Counted from the stretch's first letter, positions 52,437 through 63,938 are shown. The stretch is 64,000 bases of DNA from Nocardioides sp. Root240 (GCF_001428825.1 NZ_LMIT01000011.1:229859-293858); one strand, 5' to 3'. Made by a program: numbers and translations. The notes: a model not told the origin generated them from the sequence alone.

Positions 52437-54943
52437 GCGCCGAGCACGACCGGTGTGCCGAAGGGCCACGCCGCGAGGATGACGGGCGAGAGGCGCTGAC
52501 GGCCGGGGCCCGACACCTCCCAGGCCACCTCGGCCCAGCGGGCGTCGGCGGGCACGGGGACCTCGTTGACGGCGTTGGCGTCGGCCCGCACCTCACCGAG
52601 GGTCGTGCCGTCCTCGTCCTGGAACCGGAGGACGAGCACCACGTCGAGGTCGCCCCCGGAGCGCTGGGCGAATCGCGCGGTGCCCTCGCGCCACGACGAC
52701 GCCCAGTCGCCGGTCAGGTCCAGACGGGCGGCACCGACGACCTGCGCGACCTCGCCCTCGTCGAGGCTCGACTGGATGACCGTCCAGCTGCCGTGGTGCG
52801 AGACCCGGAGACGCTCGTCGGGATCGGCGGGCAGGGCCGGCTCCAGCGCCTCGGGTACGACGACCGTCGCCTCACGCAGCGCCTGGTCGGCCACGACGGT
52901 CGCTGCCTGTGCCCAGACGTCGGCGACCGCGATGCCCTGGTCGATGGGCAGGTCCGCGGACGCGGCGGCAGCCTCGGCGAGGTCGGCGGCGCCGCCCTCG
53001 CAGTAGTCGAAGCGGTGCAGGGACAGCTGGGCGCCCCCGGACGGCACCGCGTCGCCCGTCAGCGCTTCGGCAGCGCGGATCCGCTCGGCAGCGGCCACGG
53101 TCACGAGGGCCCGGCGCAGCGGGAGCCCGCCGACCTCGACGTACGACGACGCGCCGGTCTCGACGAGACGGCCCTCCTCGAGGCGGTGGCGCCGGTCCTT
53201 GCCGACGACCTCCGCGGAGGAGTAGGTCCAGGCGTCCACGAGGTCGCGCAGGTAGTGCTCGCCGTACCAGTCGTCGCCGTGGAAGACAGCCACACCGTCG
53301 ACCGTGCCGAACAACGCCGCGAGCGACGTGTCGGCGAGCTCGGCCGGGTCGAGCACGGTGACGTCCGCACCCGTGGCCCAGGCGCGGACCTCGTCAGCGG
53401 CGGAGACCAGTCGGACCTCGACCTCGACGCCCGTCTGCGCCCGTGCTGCCGCGACCTGGCGGACGGCCGTCGCGGGATCGTCGGTCGCGACCAGCACGCC
53501 GACGCGTGAACGGCTCTCCTCGACGGTGCGCCCCGTCACGGAGGCGACGACGTACGCGAGGCGATGGGCGTAGGTGTGCTCGCCGAGGACCTTGCGGACA
53601 CCGAGCACCCGCAGCCGGTCCGTGCCGTCGGGGTCCGCCACCATCCTCGAGAGGATCTTCTCGATCTCCTCCGCGGAGTCCGACATGGGGACGAGGTCGG
53701 CGAAGAAGATGCCGATGGCGCGCGACCAGTTCGAGATGGTGACCGTGTTGGAGGCCAGCAGCTCGTAGACACGGCGCGCGAACATGGTCTGCGACCGCTT
53801 CACCGTGTTGATGTTGAGGCTGTAGCGATAGCCCTTGTAGGCCAGGTCCATCTCCTCCGGCCCCAGCGTCCCGACGACGTGGGAGCGGTACTCCTCGGGG
53901 AACTGCAGCTCGGGATAGGTGGTGCCGTAGTTGCGGTCGTAGATCTCGACCGGCATCGCGGCGATGGCACCGGTCACCGTCGCGCGGAGGTCGACCATCC
54001 GCTCGGGGTACTGCGCGTAGTAGCTGCCCGCGAACATCAGGGCGTCGCGGCGCTCGGTGATCTCGAGCGGGTTGTGCTGCCGCGGCTGCGCGGCGAAGGG
54101 CAGGAAGCCGACCCGCTGGTGGCCCAGGCGCAGCTGGTACTCGGTGAGCATGTCGAGGTCGCTGGTGAAGGCGTGGTCGACGGCGGCGGCCACCTCGACG
54201 TACCGCTCGAAGTGGACGGGGTCCTCCTTGTTCCAGAAGACCGTCGCCACACCGGCCGCGCGGGCCCAGTCGATGACGCTGCGGAGCTCGTCGCTGACCG
54301 GGCTGACCTTGTCGCGCCACGAACCGTCCTTGCCGCGCCAGGCGGACTCGATGAACACCAGGTCGGGATCGAAGCCCTCGAGCTCCTCGTGCCAGCCGGA
54401 CGCCGAGATGTTCAGCAGGTCGCAGTCGGGCTCGAGGCACAGGCGCGTGAAGTCGTCGGCGATGGCCGCGACGCGCAGGCGACGACCGTCGGCGCGCTCC
54501 CGCAGCCGGGCCGCGGCGCGCTCAGCCGCCGCGGTGCGCTCCGCGAGCCCGGCCGGGTCGACGGCGAGGGTGGCGGCGAAGGTGGTCACCTCGGCCGCGG
54601 CGCGCACGGGGACGGACGGGGCGGCGGGCTGCTTCCTGGCCGGCGCCGGTGCGGCCGGCTTCGCCAGCCGGCGACGCAGCTTGCGCAACCGCCGCTCGAG
54701 CCGGATGCCCCGGCTCCCCTCCAGCTCGGCGACCCTGACCTTCAGGGAGTCGCGCTTGCGCTTGGCCTGGGCCAGCATCGCGTTGCGCTCCTGGAGACGC
54801 TGGCGCAGGGCGGAGGCCGTCTCCCGCGCCTTGTCGCGCTCGTTGCGGTAGCGCAACGCCTCGGCCTCGACGCGCTCGTAGGCGAGCTGCGCGGAGCGCA
54901 GGGCGCGCTGGACATCGCGGTCAGGTGTGGGCTCAGCGCTCAC
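52433..54943 (-). CDS. CgeB-like glycosyltransferase with N-terminal coiled coil
   Basis: The 836-residue protein begins with a coiled coil (about residues 8-90) and a proline/alanine linker. A GT-B-like domain of the CgeB / DUF3880-DUF3886 type follows (about 155-480): FDPDLVFIESAWRGKDG, VATVFWNKEDPVHFERY, RRDALMFAGSYYAQYPERM, and LNINTVKRSQTMFARRVYELLASNTVTIS in parts, which is the donor-binding region. The segment after 495 (VGVLVATDDPATAVRQVAAA) looks like a divergent GT2 module, and the last 130 residues are beta-rich. It should add sugars in the cytoplasm. Coupled to the DUF6270 gene. Confidence 0.8.
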   Translation of the reverse strand: MSAEPTPDRDVQRALRSAQLAYERVEAEALRYRNERDKARETASALRQRLQERNAMLAQAKRKRDSLKVRVAELEGSRGIRLERRLRKLRRRLAKPAAPAPARKQPAAPSVPVRAAAEVTTFAATLAVDPAGLAERTAAAERAAARLRERADGRRLRVAAIADDFTRLCLEPDCDLLNISASGWHEELEGFDPDLVFIESAWRGKDGSWRDKVSPVSDELRSVIDWARAAGVATVFWNKEDPVHFERYVEVAAAVDHAFTSDLDMLTEYQLRLGHQRVGFLPFAAQPRQHNPLEITERRDALMFAGSYYAQYPERMVDLRATVTGAIAAMPVEIYDRNYGTTYPELQFPEEYRSHVVGTLGPEEMDLAYKGYRYSLNINTVKRSQTMFARRVYELLASNTVTISNWSRAIGIFFADLVPMSDSAEEIEKILSRMVADPDGTDRLRVLGVRKVLGEHTYAHRLAYVVASVTGRTVEESRSRVGVLVATDDPATAVRQVAAARAQTGVEVEVRLVSAADEVRAWATGADVTVLDPAELADTSLAALFGTVDGVAVFHGDDWYGEHYLRDLVDAWTYSSAEVVGKDRRHRLEEGRLVETGASSYVEVGGLPLRRALVTVAAAERIRAAEALTGDAVPSGGAQLSLHRFDYCEGGAADLAEAAAASADLPIDQGIAVADVWAQAATVVADQALREATVVVPEALEPALPADPDERLRVSHHGSWTVIQSSLDEGEVAQVVGAARLDLTGDWASSWREGTARFAQRSGGDLDVVLVLRFQDEDGTTLGEVRADANAVNEVPVPADARWAEVAWEVSGPGRQRLSPVILAAWPFGTPVVLGA

Positions 54944-55070
54944 GCCGAACTCCTTCCGATCCCGGCTCGACGGTCGACGAAGGGTAGGGTCGCACGGCAG
55001 ACCTCAGCGCCGGAGCACGCCTCCCCGGGGCAGTGTGCATCTCTCGGCTCCCTGAAGGAGAATTCTCATC

Positions 55071-56069
55071 GTGACCACCTCCCGCAGGCTGCTCGCCGCT
55101 GCCGCTCTCGTGATCGTCGCAGCGGTCGCGGGCGCCTTCGTCGCCGCGTCCGGGGACGCCGGCATGGCGATCGTGCTCGCCGCGGTCGGCCTCGGCGTCG
55201 GCCTCAACCTGCTCGTCTCGCTCCTGCTGCTCTCCCAGCTGCGCCACCTCGGCGGAGAGGTGGCGGCGCTGCGCCGCGGTGCCGGCCGCCAGCGCCGGAT
55301 GACGCGCCGTGTGCAGCAGGAGCTGAGGCGCGCCCACGAGCGCCTGGCCCGCCACCGGAAGGTCCTCGACCGCACCGAGGAGCGGGTCCGTGGCGTGCGG
55401 GTCCAGCAGAACCAGGACTACTACCGGCGCGTGGCCGAGGGCCGCGTCCTGCGCGGGCAGCTGCAGGAGACCGTCCGCCTCTTCGCGACCTACCCGATGA
55501 GCGCCCAGGTCCCGCCGATGGGCCACTGGGCGGCCTCACCCGACCTGGTCGGCGCCCTCCTGGACGAGTTCCTCGACAAGCGCCCCGGCCTCGTGGTCGA
55601 GTGCGGCAGCGGCGTCTCGACCCTGTGGCTCGCGACGGCGGCGCGCCAGCACGGCGTACCGACCCGGATCGTGGCGCTCGAGCACGACGCGGAGTACGCC
55701 CAGGAGAGCCGCGCGCTGCTGGCCCGCCACGGTCTCAGCGACATCGCCGAGGTCCGCGACGCCCCGCTGCAGGTCGTGGACGTCGAGGGCACCGATCGGA
55801 CCTGGTACGCGCCGTCCGCGGTCGAGGACCTCCACGACATCGGCCTGCTGTTCGTCGACGGACCGCCGACCTCCACCGGCGAGCACGCCCGCTACCCCGC
55901 GCTCCCCGTGCTCCAGGACCAGCTGGCCCCGACGTGCAGCATCGTGCTGGACGACATGATCCGCGAGGACGAGCAGCAGGTCGCCCAGCTCTGGCACGAC
56001 CGTCTGCCGGACCTCAGCCGCACCGACCTGCGCCTGGAGAAGGGCGCGACGATCTTCCGCCGGGGCTAG
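55071..56069 (+). CDS. membrane-anchored class I SAM-dependent methyltransferase-like protein
   Basis: The 332-residue protein has two N-terminal hydrophobic segments (about residues 7-25 and 30-55), a coiled coil (about 60-115) and a Rossmann-fold domain (about 165-332). The last starts with LVVECGSGVSTLWLATAARQ (glycine loop) and continues with IVALEHDAEYAQESRALL and LLFVDGPPTSTGEHARYPALP. It resembles O-methyltransferases encoded in polysaccharide clusters. GTG start after AAGGAG at ten bases. The 3' end overlaps wecB by four bases in the opposite direction. Confidence 0.75.
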   Translation: MTTSRRLLAAAALVIVAAVAGAFVAASGDAGMAIVLAAVGLGVGLNLLVSLLLLSQLRHLGGEVAALRRGAGRQRRMTRRVQQELRRAHERLARHRKVLDRTEERVRGVRVQQNQDYYRRVAEGRVLRGQLQETVRLFATYPMSAQVPPMGHWAASPDLVGALLDEFLDKRPGLVVECGSGVSTLWLATAARQHGVPTRIVALEHDAEYAQESRALLARHGLSDIAEVRDAPLQVVDVEGTDRTWYAPSAVEDLHDIGLLFVDGPPTSTGEHARYPALPVLQDQLAPTCSIVLDDMIREDEQQVAQLWHDRLPDLSRTDLRLEKGATIFRRG

Positions 56070-57163
56070 GAGACTGCCTGGCGCGCGGCCAGGAACTCCG
56101 TCAGCACGTGGGCGATCCGCTCCCCGGCGCGCCCGTCCCACAGCGGGGGTACGACGTCGGGCCGGTCGGCCTTCGCCGCCAGGGCCTCGCGGTAGCTCGT
56201 CAGCAGGTTGTCGGCCGTCACCAGCCGGTTGGTGCCGTGGGTGATGGTCACCGGACGCTCGGTGTTGGGCCGCAGCGTCAGGCACGGCACGCCGAGCACG
56301 GTGGTCTCCTCCTGCACGCCGCCGGAGTCGGTCACCACCGCCGCGCTGCCCCGGACCAGGCCGAGGAAGTCGCGGTAGCCGAGCGGGTCGGTGGCGAGCA
56401 CGCGCGGGTGCTCGAAGAGGCCGGACGCCTCGAGCCGGGCACGGCCGCGCGGGTGGACCGGCAGCACCAGGTCGAGCTCGTCGGCGAGCTCCCGCAGCGC
56501 GGCGACGAGCGGGGCCAGTGAGGCCGGGTCGTCGACGTTGCCCGGACGGTGCAGGGTCACGACGCCGTACCGCTCCGGGAGGCCGAGCTCGTCGGCCTTC
56601 GCACGCGGGTCGATGGCGGGCAGCTGCTTGAGCAGGGTGTCGATCATCGGGTTGCCGACCAGGTGGATCCGCTCCGCCGGGACGCCCTCGGAGCCCAGGT
56701 GGGCGATGGCGTCGGCGCTGGTGGCGAGCAGGACGTCGCAGAGCCGGTCGGTGACGACGCGGTTGATCTCCTCGGGCATCGTCCAGTCGAAGCTGCGCAG
56801 GCCGGCCTCGACGTGGGCGACGGCGATGCCGAGCTTGGAGGCGACCAGGCTGGCGGCGAGCGTGGAGTTCACGTCGCCGTACACGACGACGAGGTCGGGG
56901 CGCTGCTCGAGCACGACCTGCTCGAGCGCGGTCATCATCGCCGCGGTCTGCGCGGCGTGGCTGCCGGAGCCGACGCCGAGGTTGATGTCCGGCAGCGGCA
57001 GTTCGAGCTCACGGAAGAACACGGCCGACATGTTGTCGTCGTAGTGCTGGCCGGTGTGGACGAGCTGTTGGCGTACGCCGCGGGCGGCGAGGGCCGCCAT
57101 CACGGGAGCCGCCTTGGGGAAGTTCGGCCGGGCGCCGGTGATGTGGAGCACCAGGGGTGGCAT
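56066..57163 (-). CDS. wecB: UDP-N-acetylglucosamine 2-epimerase (non-hydrolysing)
   Basis: WecB (365 residues) interconverts UDP-GlcNAc and UDP-ManNAc, supplying ManNAc units for wall glycopolymers. The GT-B-like signatures are clear: ITGARPNFPKAAPVMAAL, VHTGQHYDDNMSAVFF, VYGDVNSTLAASLVASKLG, VAHVEAGLRSFDWTMPEEINR (in part) and VTDSGGVQEETTVLGVPCLTLRPNTERP. ATG start after GAGGAAA. It is divergent from wecC with 64 bases between; the two genes likely share a regulatory region and act in sequence. Confidence 0.94.
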   Translation of the reverse strand: MPPLVLHITGARPNFPKAAPVMAALAARGVRQQLVHTGQHYDDNMSAVFFRELELPLPDINLGVGSGSHAAQTAAMMTALEQVVLEQRPDLVVVYGDVNSTLAASLVASKLGIAVAHVEAGLRSFDWTMPEEINRVVTDRLCDVLLATSADAIAHLGSEGVPAERIHLVGNPMIDTLLKQLPAIDPRAKADELGLPERYGVVTLHRPGNVDDPASLAPLVAALRELADELDLVLPVHPRGRARLEASGLFEHPRVLATDPLGYRDFLGLVRGSAAVVTDSGGVQEETTVLGVPCLTLRPNTERPVTITHGTNRLVTADNLLTSYREALAAKADRPDVVPPLWDGRAGERIAHVLTEFLAARQAVS

Positions 57164-57227
57164 TGTTTCCTCTGCTTGTCAGCCGAGCTGGCGGCGAGCC
57201 AGCACACGAGCACCGGGAGTTGAATCG

Positions 57228-58478
57228 ATGCCCACCCTAGTCGTCGTCGGACTCGGCTACGTCGGCCTGCCCCTCGCACAGCTCGCGACCCGTCGGGGCG
57301 TGACCACCGTGGGCCTCGACACCTCCACGCGCGTCACCGACCAGCTCAACGCCGGCCGCTCCCACGTCGACGACATCTCCGACGACGAGGTCGCCACGAT
57401 GGTCGCGCAGGGCTTCACCGCGACCACCGACGACGCCGTGCTCGCCGACGCCGACACCGTCGTGGTGTGCGTGCCCACCCCGCTCTCCTCCGACGGCGGC
57501 CCCGACCTGTCGATGGTCACCTCCGCGATGACCACCATCGGCCGCCGGCTGACCGCGGGGACCCTGGTCGTCCTCGAGTCGACGACCTACCCCGGTACGA
57601 CGGAGGAGCTGGTCCGCCCGCTGCTCGAGGAGGCCTCCGGCCTGCGCGCCGGCGAGGACTTCTCGCTCGCCTTCTCCCCCGAGCGGGTCGACCCCGGCAA
57701 CCAGACCTACACCGTCGAGAACACCCCCAAGATCGTCGGCGGCACGACACCCTCGTGCACGAAGCGCGCCGCCGAGTTCTACGGCGCCCTCGTCGACGAG
57801 GTCGTGCTCGCCAAGGGCACCCGCGAGGCCGAGATGGCCAAGCTGCTCGAGAACACCTACCGCCACGTCAACATCGCCCTCGTCAACGAGATGGTGCGCT
57901 TCAGCCACGAGCTCGACATCGACTTCTGGGACGTCATCGGCCTCGCCAGCACCAAGCCGTTCGGCTTCCAGGCCTTCTGGCCCGGCCCGGGCGTCGGCGG
58001 CCACTGCATCCCGATCGACCCGAACTACCTCTCCCACCGCGTCCAGGAGAAGCTCGGCTACCCGTTCCGCTTCGTGGAGCTGGCCCAGGAGATCAACGCG
58101 ACGATGCCGCGCTACGTCGTCCAGCGCATCCAGTCGCTGCTCAACGACGAGGGCCGCGCCGTGAAGGGGTCGACGATCCTGCTCCTCGGCGTCACCTACA
58201 AGCCCAACATCGCCGACCAGCGCGAGACGCCCGCCCAGCCGCTCGCCGAGCACCTGCTCCAGCTCGGCGCGACGGTCCAGTACTTCGACCCGTACGTCGA
58301 GCACTGGCGCGTCGAGGGCACCACCGCCGTACCGGACCCGGTGGAGGCGGCCCGCACCGCCGACCTGACGGTGCTGGTGCAGGTGCACGACGCGTTCGAC
58401 GTACCGGAGCTGGTGGGTGCGGCGAAGCGGTTCTTCGACCTGCGCGGCGCGACGACCGACGGCACCGAGCGGCTCTGA
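57228..58478 (+). CDS. wecC: UDP-N-acetyl-D-mannosamine dehydrogenase-type nucleotide-sugar dehydrogenase
   Basis: The 416-residue protein belongs to the UDP-glucose/GDP-mannose dehydrogenase family, which oxidises C6 of a nucleotide sugar twice with NAD. LVVVGLGYVGLPLAQLATRRG is the NAD-binding fold, and the catalytic cysteine is in GPGVGGHCIPIDPNYL. GVTYKPNIADQRETPAQPLAEHL begins the C-terminal domain. The neighbouring wecB suggests UDP-ManNAc as substrate, giving UDP-ManNAcA; UDP-GlcNAc dehydrogenases look alike, so the substrate is inferred. ATG at 57228 after GGGAG. Confidence 0.88.
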   Translation: MPTLVVVGLGYVGLPLAQLATRRGVTTVGLDTSTRVTDQLNAGRSHVDDISDDEVATMVAQGFTATTDDAVLADADTVVVCVPTPLSSDGGPDLSMVTSAMTTIGRRLTAGTLVVLESTTYPGTTEELVRPLLEEASGLRAGEDFSLAFSPERVDPGNQTYTVENTPKIVGGTTPSCTKRAAEFYGALVDEVVLAKGTREAEMAKLLENTYRHVNIALVNEMVRFSHELDIDFWDVIGLASTKPFGFQAFWPGPGVGGHCIPIDPNYLSHRVQEKLGYPFRFVELAQEINATMPRYVVQRIQSLLNDEGRAVKGSTILLLGVTYKPNIADQRETPAQPLAEHLLQLGATVQYFDPYVEHWRVEGTTAVPDPVEAARTADLTVLVQVHDAFDVPELVGAAKRFFDLRGATTDGTERL

Positions 58479-58502
58479 GCCGACCCCTGGGACGAGAGCC
58501 GG

Positions 58503-59122
58503 TCAGCCGCGGGGGCTGTGGATCAACGCCATCGCCTCGGCCCGGGTGGAGGGCTCGGTGAGGAAGGTGCCGCGGACGGCGGAGGTGATCGTGCGGGCGC
58601 CGGCCTTGCGGACACCGCGCATGGTCATGCAGAGGTGCTCGGCCTCGATCACGACGATCACGCCGCGGGCCTCGAGGATCTCCATCAGCGAGTCCGCGAC
58701 CTGGGTCGTCAGCCGCTCCTGGACCTGGGGGCGCTTGGCGTAAACGTCGACCAGGCGGGCCAGCTTCGACAACCCGGTGATCTTGCCGGTCTCGGCCGGG
58801 ATGTAGCCGACGTGGGCGACACCCGTGAACGGGACGAGGTGGTGCTCGCACATCGACCAGAGCTCGATGTCGCGGACCAGCACCATCTCGTCGTGGCCGA
58901 GGTCGAAGGTCGTGGTGAGCACGTCCTCGGCGGTCATCCGGAGGCCGGAGGTCACCTCGGCGTACGCGCGGGCGACCCGGGCGGGGGTCTCGCGGAGGCC
59001 CTCACGGTCGGGGTCCTCGCCGATGGCGATCAGCAGCTCGCGCACGGCGGCGGCGGCCCGCTCCTGGTCGAAGGCGGGTACGTCGGCGGGCTCCCGGTCG
59101 GGAGTCGAGATCGCGTCGGTCA

Positions 59123-59123
<1 letters not shown>
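58503..59123 (-). CDS. folE: GTP cyclohydrolase I
   Basis: FolE (206 residues) converts GTP to dihydroneopterin triphosphate, the first step of folate synthesis. The zinc ligands are in [18 protein letters not shown] and in the later [10 protein letters not shown] (Cys), and [21 protein letters not shown] is conserved. The ATG overlaps the ftsH stop by one base (TGATG), so translation is coupled to ftsH, as in M. tuberculosis. The rest of the folate genes are 7 kb further on the same strand, beyond glycan island B. Confidence 0.97.
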
Positions 59124-61189
<2,066 letters not shown>

Positions 61190-61285
61190 AGACTTACCCG
61201 CTCCCCATTCAACGTCAGGATCAGACGACGGTACACGTCATCGCCTGCGCCATTCTGACGGGTCCGTGGTTGGACCGGCCCCGAA

Positions 61286-61837
61286 TCACGAGTAGACGGC
61301 CGGCGAGAGGGTCCCGATGTCACGCAGGTTGCGGTAGCGCTCGCGGTAGTCGAGGCCGTAGCCGACGACGAACTCGTTGGGGATGTCCCACCCGACGTAC
61401 TTGGCCTTGACGGGCATCTGGAGCGCCTCCGGCTTGCGCAGGAGGGTCGCGATCTCGACGCTCGCCGGTCCGCGGGAGCCGAGGTTCGAGGTCAGCCAGG
61501 ACAGGGTCAGGCCGGTGTCGATGATCTCGTCGACGATCAGGACGTGGCGCCCGGTGATGTCGGCGTCGAGGTCCTTGAGGATCCGGACCACGCCGGAGGA
61601 CTTGGTGCCGGAGCCGTAGGACGACACGGCCATCCAGTCCATCTCGACGTGCTTGTTGAGCGAGCGCGAGAGGTCGGCCATGACCATGACCGCACCGCGC
61701 AGGACGCCGACGAGGACAAGGTCCAAGCCGTCGTAGTCACGCTCGATCTCGACCGCCAGCTCCTTGATCCGATCCTGGATCTGGGCCTCGGTGAAGAGCA
61801 CCTCGACCAGGTCGTCCGCGACGTCATCAGCGTGCAT
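61286..61837 (-). CDS. hpt: hypoxanthine phosphoribosyltransferase
   Basis: Hpt (183 residues) salvages hypoxanthine and guanine with PRPP. The PRPP-binding signature VLIVDEIIDTGLTLSWL, the loop VLVGVLRGAVMVMADLSRSL, and YVGWDIPNEFVVGYGLDYRERYRN near the C-terminus, typical of the family, are present. ATG start. It lies between tilS and ftsH as in most Gram-positive bacteria. The 96-base gap to ftsH must hold the ftsH promoter, which I could not define. Purine salvage complements the de novo genes at the other end of the window. Confidence 0.96.
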   Translation of the reverse strand: MHADDVADDLVEVLFTEAQIQDRIKELAVEIERDYDGLDLVLVGVLRGAVMVMADLSRSLNKHVEMDWMAVSSYGSGTKSSGVVRILKDLDADITGRHVLIVDEIIDTGLTLSWLTSNLGSRGPASVEIATLLRKPEALQMPVKAKYVGWDIPNEFVVGYGLDYRERYRNLRDIGTLSPAVYS

Positions 61838-61842
61838 GGGCG

Positions 61843-62871
61843 TCAGCCTGCCACAGGGGTCGGGCGGAAGCAGAGGTGGGCGCCGTCGCGGTACGCCGTG
61901 ACGTGGCCGGGGAGCTGGACCTCGCCGCTGATCGCCCCCTGGGCGAGCTGGTGGAGGGCCGTGACGTGGACGTGGAAGAGCTCCGCGTCGCGGGCTCCCG
62001 CGGCCAGCGCGGCCAGGCGCAGCACCCTCGTGGCGAGGGCGGGGAGGAGCTCGTCGAGCTCGTCCAGGGGGAGCTCCGGAGCTTGCGTCATAGGTTCCGT
62101 GGGCTCCAGCCCACGGAACCTATGACGTTGCGTCGAGATGCGCTGGTAGGCGGCGTCGGCGAGCGCGTCGAGCGCCTCGACGTCGGCGCGGACCTGGTCG
62201 GCGGTCCGGGCGAGGGTGGCGGCGATGCCGGGGCCGAGCTCGTCCTCCAGCACGGGCAGGACCCGCTGCCGGACGCGTACCCGGGCGTACCCCGGGTCGG
62301 CGTTGTGGGGGTCGTCCCAGAACTCGATGCCCTCGGCGAGGCAGGCGGCGACGGTGTCGGCGCGGGCGACGTCGAGCAGGGGGCGTTCGTAGTGGTCGAA
62401 CGCCCGGCGCATGCCGGCGATGCTCCGGGCGCCGGAGCCGCGGGCCAGCCCGAGCAGCACGGTCTCGGCCTGGTCGTCGCGGGTGTGGCCGAGCAGCACG
62501 CCGACCGCGCCGAAGTGGGCGCGCATCTGCTCGAGCACGTCGTAGCGGGCCCGGCGGGCGGCTGCCTCCATGCCGAGCCCGGCCGGGTCGACCTGCACCC
62601 GGGCGGCGGCGGTCTCGTCGACGCCGAGCACGGCCATCTGCTGCACGACGCGCGCGGCGTGCTCCGCCGAGCCCTCCTGCAGGCCGTGGTCGACGGTCAC
62701 GCCGATCACCCGGAGGCCCTGCTTGCGCCCCTCGAACACCGCGGCGCTCAGCAGGGCGAGGGAGTCGGCCCCGCCGGAGCAGGCCACCAGGACGGCGTGG
62801 CCGGCGTCGTGGCGGGTCAGCGCCCGTCGTACGCCCTGACGGACGGCGGCGACGGCGGGGTGGAGGCCCAT
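61843..62871 (-). CDS. tilS: tRNA(Ile)-lysidine synthase
   Basis: TilS (342 residues) makes lysidine at position 34 of the CAU-anticodon tRNA-Ile, changing it to read AUA. The PP-loop motif is ACSGGADSLALLSAAV, and VLLGHTRDDQAETVLLGLARGSGARSIAGM is the family's second block, split here for length. The C-terminal substrate-binding region is short, as in actinobacteria. Within the linker after residue 250 the segment RHRFRGLEPTEPMTQ is encoded by a palindromic 45-base insertion. The ATG at 62871 is chosen because upstream frame belongs to no known family. Confidence 0.94.
   Translation of the reverse strand: MGLHPAVAAVRQGVRRALTRHDAGHAVLVACSGGADSLALLSAAVFEGRKQGLRVIGVTVDHGLQEGSAEHAARVVQQMAVLGVDETAAARVQVDPAGLGMEAAARRARYDVLEQMRAHFGAVGVLLGHTRDDQAETVLLGLARGSGARSIAGMRRAFDHYERPLLDVARADTVAACLAEGIEFWDDPHNADPGYARVRVRQRVLPVLEDELGPGIAATLARTADQVRADVEALDALADAAYQRISTQRHRFRGLEPTEPMTQAPELPLDELDELLPALATRVLRLAALAAGARDAELFHVHVTALHQLAQGAISGEVQLPGHVTAYRDGAHLCFRPTPVAG
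62083..62134. repeat. 45-bp palindromic insertion inside tilS
   Basis: Perfect 20-base arms (62086-62105 and 62108-62127; CGTCATAGGTTCCGTGGGCT and its complement) enclose a two-base loop. The seven-base direct repeat TTGCGTC occurs at 62083-62089 and 62128-62134, so one copy plus the palindrome is 45 bases, exactly 15 codons. It adds RHRFRGLEPTEPMTQ to TilS without a frameshift. Confidence 0.85.
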
Positions 62872-62882
62872 CAGGGCACGCC

Positions 62883-63932
62883 CTAGGCCAGGACGCGCCG
62901 GACCCAGCCCTCGGGGTCGGCCAGCTCGGCCTTGCCGGGGAGGTTCTCGGGCGCGGCCCAGACGGCGTTGAACTCCTCCATGCCGACCTTGTCGACCACC
63001 GCACGGACGAACTGCGCGCCGTCGCGGTACTGCGCCATCTTGGCCTCGAGACCGAGCAGGCGGCGCAGGATCCGGTCGAGGGCGCCGACGCCCTGGCGGC
63101 GCTGGGTGAACTTGCGGCGGATCCGCTCGACGCTCGGGATCACGGTCGGGCCGACGTCGTCCATCACCACGTCGGCGTGGCCCTCGAGCAGCGACATCAT
63201 CCCGGTGACGCGGTCGAGCACGACGCGCTGCTCGGGCGTGCTGAACATGTCGACGATGCTGCCGCCGTTGCGCGCGGCCTTCATCGCCTCGGAGATCCGC
63301 TCGACGCCGCCCTCGAGGAGGCCGGCCGGGTCGACGGCGTCGCTGAGCGCCTGGATCTCGGAGAACAGGTGGTCGCGCATCCACGGTACGGCCGTGAACT
63401 GCACGCGGTGGGTCTCCTCGTGGAGGCAGACCCACAGCCGGAAGTCGTGCGGGTCGACCTCGAGCTCGCGCTCGACGTGGACGATGTTGGGCGCCACCAG
63501 CAGCAGCCGGCCGTACGGCGGGTGGAACGGGTCGAACTGGCCGAGCACCTTGCCGGCGAGGAAGCCCAGCAGGCCTCCGACCTCGGCGCCGGTCACCTTC
63601 GAGCCGACCTTGATCGCCAGGCCCGACGGCGGCTTGTTGGCCACCATCTTCTCGACCATCGGGCGGGTGGCGACCGCGAAGCCCTCCGCGTTCGCCTGCA
63701 CCCAGCCCGCGCGGTCGACCACGAGGATCGGCGCGGTGCCGTCAGGGGCGTCGAGGCCGGTGAACTCGCGCACCAGGCCCGTCGAGCGGTGGGCGCCCGC
63801 GCGCAGCTCGGCCACGGCGTCCCCGGCCTCCGCCCGGGTGACCGTCGGGCCGTCGCCGGCCAGGCGGCTGCCCAGGGAGACGGCGAGGCCCCAGTCGATC
63901 ATCGGGGGCAGCTCGGACGCGGGTGCGGACAT
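62883..63932 (-). CDS. zinc-dependent metalloprotease of the DUF2342 family
   Basis: The 349-residue protein matches the actinobacterial DUF2342 family (annotated variously as zinc-dependent metalloprotease or F420-biosynthesis-associated protein; Rv3626c is the counterpart). The zinc-binding HExxH is in CLHEETHRVQF, and GGSIVDMFSTPEQRVVLDRVTGMMSLLEGHADVVMDDVG provides further conserved acidic residues. No signal peptide. It lies just upstream of tilS, with 11 bases between. ATG at 63932 lies six bases after TAGGCT. Substrates are unknown. Confidence 0.86.
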   Translation of the reverse strand: MSAPASELPPMIDWGLAVSLGSRLAGDGPTVTRAEAGDAVAELRAGAHRSTGLVREFTGLDAPDGTAPILVVDRAGWVQANAEGFAVATRPMVEKMVANKPPSGLAIKVGSKVTGAEVGGLLGFLAGKVLGQFDPFHPPYGRLLLVAPNIVHVERELEVDPHDFRLWVCLHEETHRVQFTAVPWMRDHLFSEIQALSDAVDPAGLLEGGVERISEAMKAARNGGSIVDMFSTPEQRVVLDRVTGMMSLLEGHADVVMDDVGPTVIPSVERIRRKFTQRRQGVGALDRILRRLLGLEAKMAQYRDGAQFVRAVVDKVGMEEFNAVWAAPENLPGKAELADPEGWVRRVLA

Positions 63933-63938
63933 GGAGGA

